Source: Rhodococcus pyridinivorans (GTDB lineage Bacteria; Actinomycetota; Actinomycetes; Mycobacteriales; Mycobacteriaceae). Taken from it: a DNA stretch of 64,000 nucleotides. Positions within the stretch are counted from its first letter, which is position 1, and each line of letters begins with the position of its first letter. Positions 8,185-17,025 of the stretch are shown piece after piece. A program made the position numbers and the translations under genes. The notes below the pieces were generated by a model. That model was not told where the DNA came from and ran no database searches. It saw only the letters and a list, made by a program, of their open reading frames with translations. The stretch is from positions 1,116,001 to 1,180,000 of the forward strand of contig NZ_FNRX01000002.1 in the NCBI RefSeq assembly GCF_900105195.1, written 5' to 3'.

Positions 8185-8789
8185 GAGTGCTGTCGCCGAA
8201 GCAGCGCGTCTTCATCGAGGCGGGCCGGAAAGAGTTCGTGCGCAACGGATACGGCTCGTCGTCGATCCGGACCATCGCGCAGGAGGCAGGCGTGAGCCTG
8301 TCCGCCCTGTACTACCACTACAAGAACAAACAGGATCTGCTGCTGGCGATCCTGCTCGACGGCGTCGACACCTACGACGCGGTCTGTGACGCCGAACTCG
8401 CCCGCGTCGGCGACGATCCGGTCGAGCAGATCCGCGCGTTCGTCAAGGGGAACGTCATCTTCCGCACGCAGTTCCCCGAGCAGGGACGCATGATCGCGAC
8501 GGAGGTGCGCAATCTCGAACCCGAGGGTGCGCTGCTGTACGAGGAAGGCCGGCGCGCCGGCCGAAGGCGGATCCGCGACATCATCGATCGCGGTGTCGCA
8601 CAAGGTGTCTTCACCACGAAGTATCCCGACGACTGCCGCCGATCGATTCTGGCGATGGTCTCGGCTATCGCCAACTGGTACGACCCCGCGGGTCCGGACG
8701 GCCCGGACGAGATCGCAGAACGCTACGCGGACCTGTCGCTGGCGCTGCTGTGTCCCACCATCACCGGTGGAGAAGGAGATCAACGATGA
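8181..8789 (+). CDS. TetR-family transcriptional regulator
   Basis: A 202-residue regulator with a classic N-terminal TetR helix-turn-helix (GYGSSSIRTIAQEAGVSLSALYYHYKNKQDLL, residues about 25-57) and an all-helical ligand domain. GTG start overlapping the synthetase remnant; its own stop overlaps the next gene (ATGA). Embedded in the middle of an acyl-CoA catabolic operon, it most likely senses an acyl-CoA and autoregulates the operon through the palindrome at 5525-5536; that is inference from location. Confidence 0.88.
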   Translation: MRVLSPKQRVFIEAGRKEFVRNGYGSSSIRTIAQEAGVSLSALYYHYKNKQDLLLAILLDGVDTYDAVCDAELARVGDDPVEQIRAFVKGNVIFRTQFPEQGRMIATEVRNLEPEGALLYEEGRRAGRRRIRDIIDRGVAQGVFTTKYPDDCRRSILAMVSAIANWYDPAGPDGPDEIAERYADLSLALLCPTITGGEGDQR

Positions 8790-9931
8790 GTGCACGACTC
8801 GTACCGAGGGCGGGTACCCCCGACCCGGCACTGACGGAACTCCGTGCCGAGGTACGGGCGTTCCTGAAACAACAGATCGACGCGGGCGTGTTCACCCCAG
8901 GCATCGACACCTGGCTGACGCGATGGAACCCCGAGTTCACGCGCGCACTCGCCGCTCGCGGTTGGGTCGGCATGACGATCCCCGTCGAGTACGGCGGACA
9001 CGGACGAACCTTCATGGAGCGCTTCGTCGTCACCGAGGAGCTGCTCGCGGTGGGCGCGCCGGTCGCCGCCCAGTGGGTCGCCGACCGCCAGGCCGCACCG
9101 TCGCTACTGAAGTACGGCACCGAAGAGCAGAAGCAGCGGTTCCTGCCGGGCATCGCGGCCGGTGAGATCTGCTGGGCCATCGGAATGTCCGAGCCCGACT
9201 CCGGATCCGACCTCGCGAGCGTCAAGACGAAGGCCACGCAGGTGGACGGTGGGTGGCGGATCTCCGGCACCAAGTTGTGGACGTCCGGGGCCCACCACGC
9301 CGACGCCTTCTTCGGCCTCGCGCGGTCCGCCCCGCTCGATCCCGCGCACCGCCACGACGGGCTGAGCCAGTTCATCGTGCTGCTCGACTCCCCGGGCGTG
9401 ACCATCCGCCCGATCCTGTCGATGTCCGGCGACCACCACTTCAACGAGGTGCTGCTCGACGACGTCTTCGTCCCGGACGACCTGGTGCTCGGACAGATCG
9501 GCGCCGGCTGGGAACAGGTGACGAGCGAGCTCGGTTACGAGCGCAGCGGTCCCGAACGTTTCCTGTCGACCTTCGGGGTGCTCGAATCCCTCGTACACGG
9601 TGTGGCCGACGGCAGCGTCGAAGCGGACACCCGCATCGGAGCGACCATCGGGCGCATCGCGGGTCTGCACCGCATGTCCACCGCGGTCTCCGAGTCCCTC
9701 GAACGTGGCGAGAACGCCGAACTCGCGGCGTCGGTAGTGAAGGTGCTCGGCACGAAGACCGAAGGGGACCTGGCGGATCTCGCCGACGAGGTCGCGGGAT
9801 ACACCGCGGCCGACGCACATCTGGCCGAGCTCGTCCGGGCAGGAGTCATGCAACGACCGGGCTTCACACTGCGCGGCGGCACGAGCGAGATCCTCCGCGG
9901 GGTCATCGCACGAGGATTGGGGATGAGATGA
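8786..9931 (+). CDS. Acyl-CoA dehydrogenase, probable catalytic subunit of a heteromer
   Basis: A 381-residue acyl-CoA dehydrogenase with FAD/substrate motifs (IGMSEPDSGSDLASVKT, LWTSGAHHADAFF) and a C-terminal RGGTSEILRGVIARGLGMR carrying the catalytic Glu. ATG 8786 follows GAAGGAGAT and overlaps the TetR stop. The immediately following, overlapping gene is a divergent acyl-CoA dehydrogenase without that motif. The pair matches the alpha2beta2 arrangement known for steroid/branched side-chain dehydrogenases such as mycobacterial FadE28-FadE29. Substrate unknown. Confidence 0.9.
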   Translation: MSARLVPRAGTPDPALTELRAEVRAFLKQQIDAGVFTPGIDTWLTRWNPEFTRALAARGWVGMTIPVEYGGHGRTFMERFVVTEELLAVGAPVAAQWVADRQAAPSLLKYGTEEQKQRFLPGIAAGEICWAIGMSEPDSGSDLASVKTKATQVDGGWRISGTKLWTSGAHHADAFFGLARSAPLDPAHRHDGLSQFIVLLDSPGVTIRPILSMSGDHHFNEVLLDDVFVPDDLVLGQIGAGWEQVTSELGYERSGPERFLSTFGVLESLVHGVADGSVEADTRIGATIGRIAGLHRMSTAVSESLERGENAELAASVVKVLGTKTEGDLADLADEVAGYTAADAHLAELVRAGVMQRPGFTLRGGTSEILRGVIARGLGMR

Positions 9932-10968
9932 GCGGGCAGGACGCACTGCAGTCGACGGAACTGCGCGACTTCGCACAGATGCTGTCCGAGGTGTTCACCT
10001 CGGGCGACGACCACCGCATCGGTGACGTCGTCGAACTCGATCGTGCCCTGTGGAGCACCCTCACCGAGCTCGGCCTCGATCGGCTCACCGATTCGGAGGA
10101 CAGTGGTGGAAGCGGCGCGGGATGGCTCGAAGCCGCCCTGCTGCTCGAAGCTGCCGGCAGTGCTGCTGCTGCCGTGCCGGTGGCCGAGAACGATCTGCTC
10201 GCGGGTTGGCTCCTCGAGCAGGCAGGCCTCGAGGCGGTGCCGGCCGTGCGTACCGCCGCGGTGCTCGACGCCGACGGCCGCGCACGCCACGTGCCGTGGG
10301 CCCGGTTCGCGGACTCGATCGTCGTGTTGTGGGAGTCACCGCAGGGATGGCAGGTCGCCGAGGTCGCTCGCGGCGATGTCGAGATCGTCGAGGCCGTGAA
10401 CTTGGCGGCGGAGCCCCGCGACCACGTGTGCGTCGACCTGTCGGCACTGTCGGGACGTGACGTTCCGGCGGGCACCGCCGACGAGTTCCGCTACCGGGGC
10501 GCGCTCGTCCGTGCGCTGGCCACCGCGGGTGCGATGGATCGGGTTCTCGAGCTCGTCGTCGATCACACCACTGCCCGCGTGCAGTTCGGTCGTCCGCTGG
10601 CCAAGTTCCAGGCGGTGCAGGCGCTCGTCGCCGACATCGCCACCGAGGCCTCGCTCGTGCACGCCGCCGCGGATGGTGCGGTCGATGCCGTTCTCGCCGG
10701 TGGTTTCGATGACGCGTCGACCCGCTTCGCGATCGCGGCGGCCGCGTCGTGTGCCGGACATGCGGCGTCGGTCGTCGCCCGCAACGCGCATCAGGCGCTC
10801 GGTGCGATCGGCTTCACGATGGAACACGAGCTGCATCGGCACGCCAACCGGATCCTGTCGTGGCGCAGCGAATTCGGCACGGTCGCGTCGTGGGATTCCG
10901 AACTGCTCGCCGCGGCCGGTGAAGCCGGGGACGTGTGGGCGTTGATCACGGGTGGCCCGGCACGCTGA
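9928..10968 (+). CDS. Acyl-CoA dehydrogenase-like partner subunit
   Basis: At 346 residues this is shorter than usual for the family. The N-terminal helical domain is present and the C-terminal helices are recognisable (TTARVQFGRPLAKFQAVQALVADIA, HQALGAIGFTMEHELHRHANRILSW), but the terminal G-T-x-E-I-x-R segment with the catalytic base is missing. The start ATG overlaps the stop of the preceding dehydrogenase (ATGA), the tight coupling expected of two subunits made in equal amounts. I infer a structural/FAD-sharing subunit. Confidence 0.85.
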   Translation: MSGQDALQSTELRDFAQMLSEVFTSGDDHRIGDVVELDRALWSTLTELGLDRLTDSEDSGGSGAGWLEAALLLEAAGSAAAAVPVAENDLLAGWLLEQAGLEAVPAVRTAAVLDADGRARHVPWARFADSIVVLWESPQGWQVAEVARGDVEIVEAVNLAAEPRDHVCVDLSALSGRDVPAGTADEFRYRGALVRALATAGAMDRVLELVVDHTTARVQFGRPLAKFQAVQALVADIATEASLVHAAADGAVDAVLAGGFDDASTRFAIAAAASCAGHAASVVARNAHQALGAIGFTMEHELHRHANRILSWRSEFGTVASWDSELLAAAGEAGDVWALITGGPAR

Positions 10969-11081
10969 CGAGCACGAGACATGTCGGTGCATGCTTCAAC
11001 GCGGTCTTATCGATGTCGTTCGCAAGGGCGAGGACTGCACACCACGCGTCCCGGGATCTTCGAACCAGTAGCAGTGACAGT

Positions 11082-13658
11082 TCACGCCACCGGGGATCTC
11101 CCCGGCATCTCCGCAGCGTGGGACGGGGGCGAACCACTGCTGGTACCGGCCGGATTCGGATCGGATTTCGCCCGCGCAGCACCGACCGGTCGACGCAGAG
11201 CAAGGGTGACCGTCACGGCTTGCCAGAAGAGAATGCCGACCAGAATCGACAGGGCGAACGCCAACCAGGGATGGTCCTCTCGCAGCGGCAGATACACCTG
11301 GAAGTGCGTCAGGTAGATGTAGAGCGACGCGCTCGCCAGCACCCCTGCGATCCGGCTCAGCACAGGTGGGCAGGGAACGGACTCGAGCCACACCAGCAGG
11401 CCCAGCCCACCGATGACGAGAAGTTCTCGCTGGAGATCACCCGAGAAGTATCCAGGCACCGTGGCTGCGATCACTGCCGTGACGATCATTCGGTGCCACA
11501 CGGTCGTCGACGTAGCGGCAGCCCAGCCCAGGGCGAACAACCAGAAGACCATCGACGCGCTCAGAATCAGATTGTTGCCGTCCCCGAGCTCGATCACGCG
11601 GTAGCGGGGGAGCAGACCCACACCCACCAAGGCCATCGCGAACCAGAACGAGTGCCTGCGCTCAACACGGTCGATGAGCGGGATGGACAACACCGCGATG
11701 ACTACGAGCAGGATGTACACGATCGCTTCGATGAACCAGTACCGCCATTCGGGCGTCCACCCGTCGGGGCCGAGAATGCCGTTGAGCAACAACGCACTGG
11801 TCACGAGATAGTCCCCGGTCAGTGCGATCACGATGCCGAGCCACACCATGCTGGGTACGGCAATTCGGGCGACGCTGCCCAGGACATGTCGCACCCGTTC
11901 GGTACGGGGAGTGGCGAGATGAAAGCGTGCGAAGTTGTATCCGGCGACCCCCAGCAGCACATGCGCGCCGCCGAGAACCCCGAACAACCGGATGTGCGAA
12001 CCGACGATCAGCACGATCGCAACAGCGCGGAGCAGCACGTTGGTCTCGACCGCCCGCCACCATCGTCGCCGGGGCGTAGGCACGAAATCCTTGATCGCGG
12101 TGGTGTGCCAGTTCTGGGGTAGATAGCCGAGCATGCGCTCGAGCCGCAGAGACATCTGCACATAGGACAGCGAGTCGCCGCCCAGGCTCACGAACGAGCT
12201 GTCGTCGGTGACCTGCCCACTGTGCAGCACCTCGGCATACAGGGTCCGCAGGGCGGCCGTGTCCACGACGGTGCTCTCTGCCTCGGGTGAATCGGGCGTC
12301 GCGTGGTGCACGAGCTCGGCCACTGCCCGAAGGTCGGGTTTGCCCGTGCCGGTCCGCGGAAGCTCGTCGACGAGACACACCCGCACGGCCGCGACGGGAA
12401 GACCACAGGCCCGTGCGCTCGCGGACCGGATCGCCTCGAGATCGCTCGCACCCTCGACCGCCACGATCATGTCGTCCGTCCCGCCGACACAGCATGCTGT
12501 CAGTCCCTGTTCGGCGAGGGTCGACTCGACCTGCTGCAGGTCGATCCGTAGCCCGAAGATCTTGACGAAACGGCTGCGTCGGCCCACCACCTCGTACACG
12601 CCGCCGTCGATCTGCCGCGCGAGGTCGCCGGTCCGCAGTTCACCCTCGAGGACGTCCCCGAGACCCAGATCTTCGGGCGTGTGCGCGTAGCCGAGCATCA
12701 CGTTCGGCCCCGTGTAGATCAGTTCACCGGTGCCGTCCGGAGCGTCCGGTATCGGCTCGAGCCGGAAGGATCCACCGGGAACAGCTCGTCCGATCGACTG
12801 CGGATAGTCGGAGGCGAGTTCCGGAGGCAGGTACGCCATCCGTGCGGTCGCCTCCGTCTGCCCGTACATGACGAAGAAATCCCAGCCCCGCTCACGGCCC
12901 GACTGCGTATAGGCGCGGACCCGATCCGGTGAGAGTCGACCGCCGGCCTGGGTGATGTAGCGCAGGTCGGGTAGGTCCAGTTCGTCGAATCCGAACCGAT
13001 CGAGCAGATCGAACGTGTAGGGCACGCCGGCGAAGCTGGTGCCGCGGTGGTCTCGGAACAGCTCCCAGAACGCCGGGTCGGTCACCGAGCGGCTCGTGAG
13101 GATCACTGCGGCTCCGCGCAGTAGGTGGCTGTGGATGACAGAGAGCCCGTAGCAGTAATGCATCGGCAGCGTCGTCACTGCCCGGTCGGTACTACGGATG
13201 TCGAGGTACTCCGCGATCGACTCTGCATTGGACTGCACGTTGCGATGGGACAGGCGGACGAGTTTCGGGGAGCCCGTCGAGCCGGAGGTGCTCAGCAGCA
13301 GCGCCAGGTCGGGGTGCAGTACATGCGCAGAACCGTCACCCCGTTCCTCGATCGTCACGGTCCCGTCGATACTGCGCACCACCACGTCGGGTCGGTATGC
13401 GGCGATCAGGCCTTCGAAGGCTGCGGGGTGGTCGCCCGGCGCCAGCAGAACCGGATGTCCGGCGAGTAGGGCTGCAAGGTAGACGACAAGAACATCGATC
13501 TCGTTGGCACCTGCGATCAACACCAGTCGGCGGGTGTTGCCCAGCCGGGCAGTTGCCCGATGGACTCGGTCGGCCAGGTCGCTGTAGGTGACGGTTTCCT
13601 GCTGGGTGATCAAGGCTGGGGCGTCACCGAAGTCTTCCAGATGGAGGACGAAACGCAC
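11082..13658 (-). CDS. Adenylation - acyl carrier - membrane acyltransferase fusion protein
   Basis: Three modules lie in one 858-residue chain. First is an AMP-forming ligase (about residues 1-455): LLLSTSGSTGSPKLVRLSH, the YGQTEATARM motif, TGDLARQIDGGVYEVVGR and a C-terminal PRTGTGKPDL with the catalytic Lys. Second is a carrier domain (about 460-540) with LGGDSLSYVQM, whose Ser should take phosphopantetheine. Third is an acyltransferase-3-like domain (about 545-830) with roughly ten membrane helices. I chose GTG 13658 because AAGGAA lies 8 nt upstream; GTG 13694 would add 12 residues but has no such site. Expected role: activate a carboxylic acid, load it on the built-in carrier and transfer it at the membrane, similar in logic to D-alanylation. 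Substrate and acceptor unknown. Confidence 0.8.
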   Translation of the reverse strand: MRFVLHLEDFGDAPALITQQETVTYSDLADRVHRATARLGNTRRLVLIAGANEIDVLVVYLAALLAGHPVLLAPGDHPAAFEGLIAAYRPDVVVRSIDGTVTIEERGDGSAHVLHPDLALLLSTSGSTGSPKLVRLSHRNVQSNAESIAEYLDIRSTDRAVTTLPMHYCYGLSVIHSHLLRGAAVILTSRSVTDPAFWELFRDHRGTSFAGVPYTFDLLDRFGFDELDLPDLRYITQAGGRLSPDRVRAYTQSGRERGWDFFVMYGQTEATARMAYLPPELASDYPQSIGRAVPGGSFRLEPIPDAPDGTGELIYTGPNVMLGYAHTPEDLGLGDVLEGELRTGDLARQIDGGVYEVVGRRSRFVKIFGLRIDLQQVESTLAEQGLTACCVGGTDDMIVAVEGASDLEAIRSASARACGLPVAAVRVCLVDELPRTGTGKPDLRAVAELVHHATPDSPEAESTVVDTAALRTLYAEVLHSGQVTDDSSFVSLGGDSLSYVQMSLRLERMLGYLPQNWHTTAIKDFVPTPRRRWWRAVETNVLLRAVAIVLIVGSHIRLFGVLGGAHVLLGVAGYNFARFHLATPRTERVRHVLGSVARIAVPSMVWLGIVIALTGDYLVTSALLLNGILGPDGWTPEWRYWFIEAIVYILLVVIAVLSIPLIDRVERRHSFWFAMALVGVGLLPRYRVIELGDGNNLILSASMVFWLFALGWAAATSTTVWHRMIVTAVIAATVPGYFSGDLQRELLVIGGLGLLVWLESVPCPPVLSRIAGVLASASLYIYLTHFQVYLPLREDHPWLAFALSILVGILFWQAVTVTLALRRPVGAARAKSDPNPAGTSSGSPPSHAAEMPGRSPVA

Positions 13659-13774
13659 GCGAGGATGTTCCTTGCGGAAGAACGGGCTGAGCACCGATAG
13701 AGTGTAAGGGCTGCCAAACCTGACAACCGAGGGCTTGAATTGGCCTTTACCACCACCTTATGGGGTTCGCCCCC

Positions 13775-13788
13775 CACACACACACACA
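13775..13788. repeat. (CA)7 dinucleotide repeat
   Basis: Seven CA units directly after a run of C lie in the 263-bp intergenic stretch between the fusion gene and the STAS gene. Such a tract is rare in this GC-rich background and could vary by slippage. I see no gene, RNA or convincing promoter elsewhere in 13659-13921. Confidence 0.8.
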
Positions 13789-13921
13789 TGTCGCCGCGGT
13801 CGTGGGTGGATCCGATGCTGCAGTCGTGTCCGAGGTGTTGCGACGCGCGCACGTGGCGGGCGCACTGCCACAGCAGTCGGTTGTACGCCGGCCGGACGCC
13901 GTCACGCGCCCCTTGCTGTGA

Positions 13922-14344
13922 TCAGGCAGCGGGTGCTGTGCCCGCGTCGCAGGGTGCGGCATCGGCTGTGACGTCGAGGTCGGGAGCGAGGATGTCGAGC
14001 AGCATGCGCACCTGGCGTGTGGGTGCGACGACGTGGAAACGGCCGGGCCGGATGTGAACGGCATCGGCGAGCATCGAGGCGACCTCGGAGTACATGAAGG
14101 TCACCTCGGACAGATCGACGACGACGTGGTCGCCCGAGTGTGCGAGGTCGCCGAGAGTGGAGGCGAACTCCGCTCGGGCGGTCATGTCGAGATCTCCCTT
14201 CGCCCGCAGGACGCTGCAGCGACGGGAGGGCGAGTGGACGTCGAGACGGTAGCGCGGTGCTCGGGCGACCGTCTCTGCACCGACTCGTGAGAGTGCGCCG
14301 GTGTGGGTGACGATCCTGCGGGTGGTGCTCGTACGTGTGCTCAT
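13922..14344 (-). CDS. STAS-domain protein, anti-sigma factor antagonist-like
   Basis: The 140-residue protein has a roughly 35-residue basic leader followed by a STAS fold: CSVLRAKGDLDMTARAEFASTLGDLAHSGDHVVVDLSEVTFMYSEVASML. In classical antagonists a phosphorylatable Ser sits in the D-x-S-x-x-x-x-D/S-S segment; here DLSEVTFMYSEVAS keeps several Ser/Thr. AGGAGA precedes ATG 14344. It faces away from the EAL-like/DICT gene at 14638, and the shared 293-bp intergenic region has three TAACG words (14512, 14523, 14544) and the inverted repeat CCGTT-N4-AACGG (14504-14517). Role in a partner-switching stress pathway is likely but no anti-sigma kinase is in the window. Confidence 0.8.
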   Translation of the reverse strand: MSTRTSTTRRIVTHTGALSRVGAETVARAPRYRLDVHSPSRRCSVLRAKGDLDMTARAEFASTLGDLAHSGDHVVVDLSEVTFMYSEVASMLADAVHIRPGRFHVVAPTRQVRMLLDILAPDLDVTADAAPCDAGTAPAA

Positions 14345-14637
14345 TGCGGTCTCCTGTCGGCGTGGATTTCGTGCCGTCCGGTGCGGGCTGGATCACGAGC
14401 AGACGGTCGGCCTGCTGGGGTCGTGGTGAGAACGTCGGGGTCCGGTGAGAACTCGCCTCGGGCTTGCACAGAGCCTGTCCGACGGATGTCGCTTCGCCAC
14501 CACCCGTTCCATAACGGAGCGATAACGAAACATCACGGTTCTGTAACGTAGGCGTTCGGAGCTGCGAAAATATCCTATGTTCCTGGCTCCGTCGGCCCGA
14601 GCGGACGATCGGTGGCTGGAGATGGGATGCTGGATCC

Positions 14638-15864
14638 ATGAGCGCTGTTCCTGCCGACGCTGCCGCCGACGCGGAGGCCGCGTTCGGCGGCCTCGTCGTG
14701 GAGACGGAGCTCGCCCCCATCCACCGGCTCGGCAGCGGTGCGCTGTCCGCCGTCGAACTGCAACTGCGTGGTCCGGAAGGATCATCGTTGCACGATGCGA
14801 CCGCTCTGAGCGAGGCCGCCCGGGCGATGCATCAGAAGTCGGAACTGGACCGGATCAAGTGGCGCAGGGCCGGACGGCAAGCCGAGTCGGCGGTTCCGCA
14901 TCTGGTGACCGTCGATCTCGATTCACTCGACGAACTCGGCGCGCTCGGGGATCGAGGGGGGTCGACCACGGTCGCTCTCATCACCGAGCAGACGCTGATC
15001 GCCGCCCCTGCCAGGACGCTGCGCACCATTGCGGCGGCGCGCACCGCCGGCATGCTCGTCGCGGTGGACGGTGTGGGAGCGCGTGCTCAGGCCCTCGCGC
15101 TGCTGCCGCTCGTCGAACCGGATGTGATCATCACGTCGCCGGCCCTGATCGCGCGTGCGGCCGACGCCTCGACGGCGAGGATCGCCCACGCCGTCGCCGC
15201 GTACATCGAATCCAGCAGCGCGGTCGTCATCGCGCAGGGCGTCGATTCGGAACTGCATCGCCGCCGCGCTCTGGGATTGGCCGCCGAATACGGAATGGGC
15301 GCGCTGTATCCGACAGTCGGATCGACCGGTGATGCCGCGCAAGCGGATTCGGATGTCGAACCGATATCGCTGCGTCCGCGACGGGCCGTTCCCGGCGGCC
15401 TCGAACTCACTCCCTTCGCTCTGGCGTCCGAAGGACGCAGACGCACAAGTAGTTTCAAGCGACTTCTGGTGTCGATGAGCAAGCTGCTCGAGACCAACGC
15501 GGTGGGAGCCGGACCGGAGACGATCGTGCTCGGCACCTTCCAGCGCGCCGAGCACTTCACTCCGACCTCCCGGGTTCGATGGGCGCAGCTCGCCGGGCAG
15601 GTCGCCTACACCGGGGTCTACGGCGTCGGAATCGATCCCTACGTCGACTCCGCGGTACACCACGCGCCGTTGGACCCGAACGATCCGATCGTCGACGAAT
15701 GGAACGTCGTCGTCCTCGGTCCGCACTTCGCGTGCGTACTCGCTGCGCTCGACATGCACACCGACGCAGCGGATCTCGACCGCGAGTTCCGCTACGTGCT
15801 GTCCTACGACCGCGGCACCGTGATCCGGTGCGCCCACAGCATCCTGGCGCGTTTCGAGGGGTGA
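14638..15864 (+). CDS. Degenerate EAL-like / DICT sensory protein
   Basis: The first about 240 of 408 residues follow the EAL phosphodiesterase pattern in weakened form: TELAPIHRLGSGALSAVELQLRG stands where the EAL motif is expected, and VVIAQGVDSELHRRRALGLAAEYGMG where active enzymes have AEGVE. Several catalytic acids are therefore replaced. The C-terminal part (about 275-400) is a DICT domain: FKRLLVSMSKLLE, ETIVLGTFQRAEHF, DPNDPIVDEWNVVVLGPHFACVLAALD. DICT domains accompany diguanylate cyclase/EAL modules and are thought to be sensory. It is probably a non-catalytic signalling protein. It converges with a clear paralogue at 15881. Confidence 0.8.
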   Translation: MSAVPADAAADAEAAFGGLVVETELAPIHRLGSGALSAVELQLRGPEGSSLHDATALSEAARAMHQKSELDRIKWRRAGRQAESAVPHLVTVDLDSLDELGALGDRGGSTTVALITEQTLIAAPARTLRTIAAARTAGMLVAVDGVGARAQALALLPLVEPDVIITSPALIARAADASTARIAHAVAAYIESSSAVVIAQGVDSELHRRRALGLAAEYGMGALYPTVGSTGDAAQADSDVEPISLRPRRAVPGGLELTPFALASEGRRRTSSFKRLLVSMSKLLETNAVGAGPETIVLGTFQRAEHFTPTSRVRWAQLAGQVAYTGVYGVGIDPYVDSAVHHAPLDPNDPIVDEWNVVVLGPHFACVLAALDMHTDAADLDREFRYVLSYDRGTVIRCAHSILARFEG

Positions 15865-15880
15865 CCCGAGGGAGAGCGGC

Positions 15881-16891
15881 TCAGGACGAGGGTGGGACCT
15901 CCAAGGGGACCGGTCGGGGACGGGACAGGGTCGCGCGCGCCGCGCGGGCGACGGCCTCCCGGTCGTAGGAGACGACGTACTCGAACTCCCGCTCGCCGCC
16001 GGCCGTTCGACGGTGCAGGTCGAGGGCAGAGAGCGCGCACGCGAACGACTCTCCCAGGAGGATGACGTTCCACTCGTCGACGAGGGGATCGTGCGGCTCG
16101 ATCGGGACGAGGTCCGGGCCCGAGGTGCTCGTGCCGAACCCGACCGCGAAGACCGCGACGTGCGCGAGGGTGTCGGCCATCGACAGCCATCGTCTGCGTG
16201 CGGCCCCGGTGAAGTGGTCGTGGTGCTGGAAGGTGCCGAGGGCGATCGTGTCGGGTCCGGCCTCCCCGGCTCGCGCCTCGAGGTCGGCGCTCATGGACAC
16301 GAGCAGACCCTTGCCGCTCCGCACGCGTTCCCGACCGGCAGACAGGATGCGGAAGGGCGCGGCGGTCGCGTCGTCGAGCGGCGCACTCCAGGTGGGTTCA
16401 CGGAACAACCCGCCGCGCGGCGACGAAGGGCCGGCTTCACCCTCCGCAACGTGTAGTGCTGTACCGCAACCGAAATCGATACCGTGGGCGAGGGCCGCCT
16501 CGCGATGAAGGTCGGAGTCGACGCCCTCGGCGAGAACGACGGAGTTCGTGCGCTCGCAGTGGGCCCGCAACGACAGCAGGGTAGTGGCGGCCCGCAGGTC
16601 GGATGCGACGAGCGCCTCGGCCGGTACGACGACCACCTCCGGCTCGACCAGAGCCAGGACGACCGTGGCGCGGGACGCCGATTCCGCGATGCGTACCGCC
16701 ACGGCGAATCCGCGCTCGCGCACAGCGGCGATCCGGTGCAGGACCGTCGGGGGATCGGCGAACACCTCGTGCTCGTCGACCAGTGCGACGGCATCGCGTC
16801 CGGCCACCGGCCTGTGCGCGAGGTCGGTCAACGGCATCACAGCCGCGACGACCGTGCCGTCCACGAGGTCGTGGATCGTGCTCGCGTGCAT
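15881..16891 (-). CDS. Degenerate EAL-like / DICT sensory protein, paralogue
   Basis: At 336 residues it is a shorter paralogue of the 14638 gene. The EAL-like half has lost its N-terminal motif (the protein starts MHASTIHDLVDGTVVAAVMP) but keeps LAEGVDSDLHREAALAHGIDFGCG. The DICT domain (about residues 205-325) is well preserved: GKGLLVSMSADLEARAGEAG, DTIALGTFQHHDHF, DPLVDEWNVILLGESFACALSALD. The two genes are tail to tail with 16 bp between stops, so they look like an inverted duplication that has diverged. Likely a sensory/regulatory protein without phosphodiesterase activity. Confidence 0.78.
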   Translation of the reverse strand: MHASTIHDLVDGTVVAAVMPLTDLAHRPVAGRDAVALVDEHEVFADPPTVLHRIAAVRERGFAVAVRIAESASRATVVLALVEPEVVVVPAEALVASDLRAATTLLSLRAHCERTNSVVLAEGVDSDLHREAALAHGIDFGCGTALHVAEGEAGPSSPRGGLFREPTWSAPLDDATAAPFRILSAGRERVRSGKGLLVSMSADLEARAGEAGPDTIALGTFQHHDHFTGAARRRWLSMADTLAHVAVFAVGFGTSTSGPDLVPIEPHDPLVDEWNVILLGESFACALSALDLHRRTAGGEREFEYVVSYDREAVARAARATLSRPRPVPLEVPPSS

Positions 16892-17025
16892 GACGTGCCG
16901 CCTTCCCGCATCACGCGGCGGTCCGTCCGCCGCGCATCACGCCGGACGCGCGCAGGCTCGCAGGATCCGGGGCGTCGTCCGTTGCGGACATCCTGCCAGC
17001 CGCCACGTCGGTTACGTCGACGGGA

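Noticed and set aside
13659..13921. Small gene in the CA-repeat intergenic region
   Set aside because: Open frames here are short, overlap the STAS gene, and lack ribosome-binding sites and recognisable sequence.
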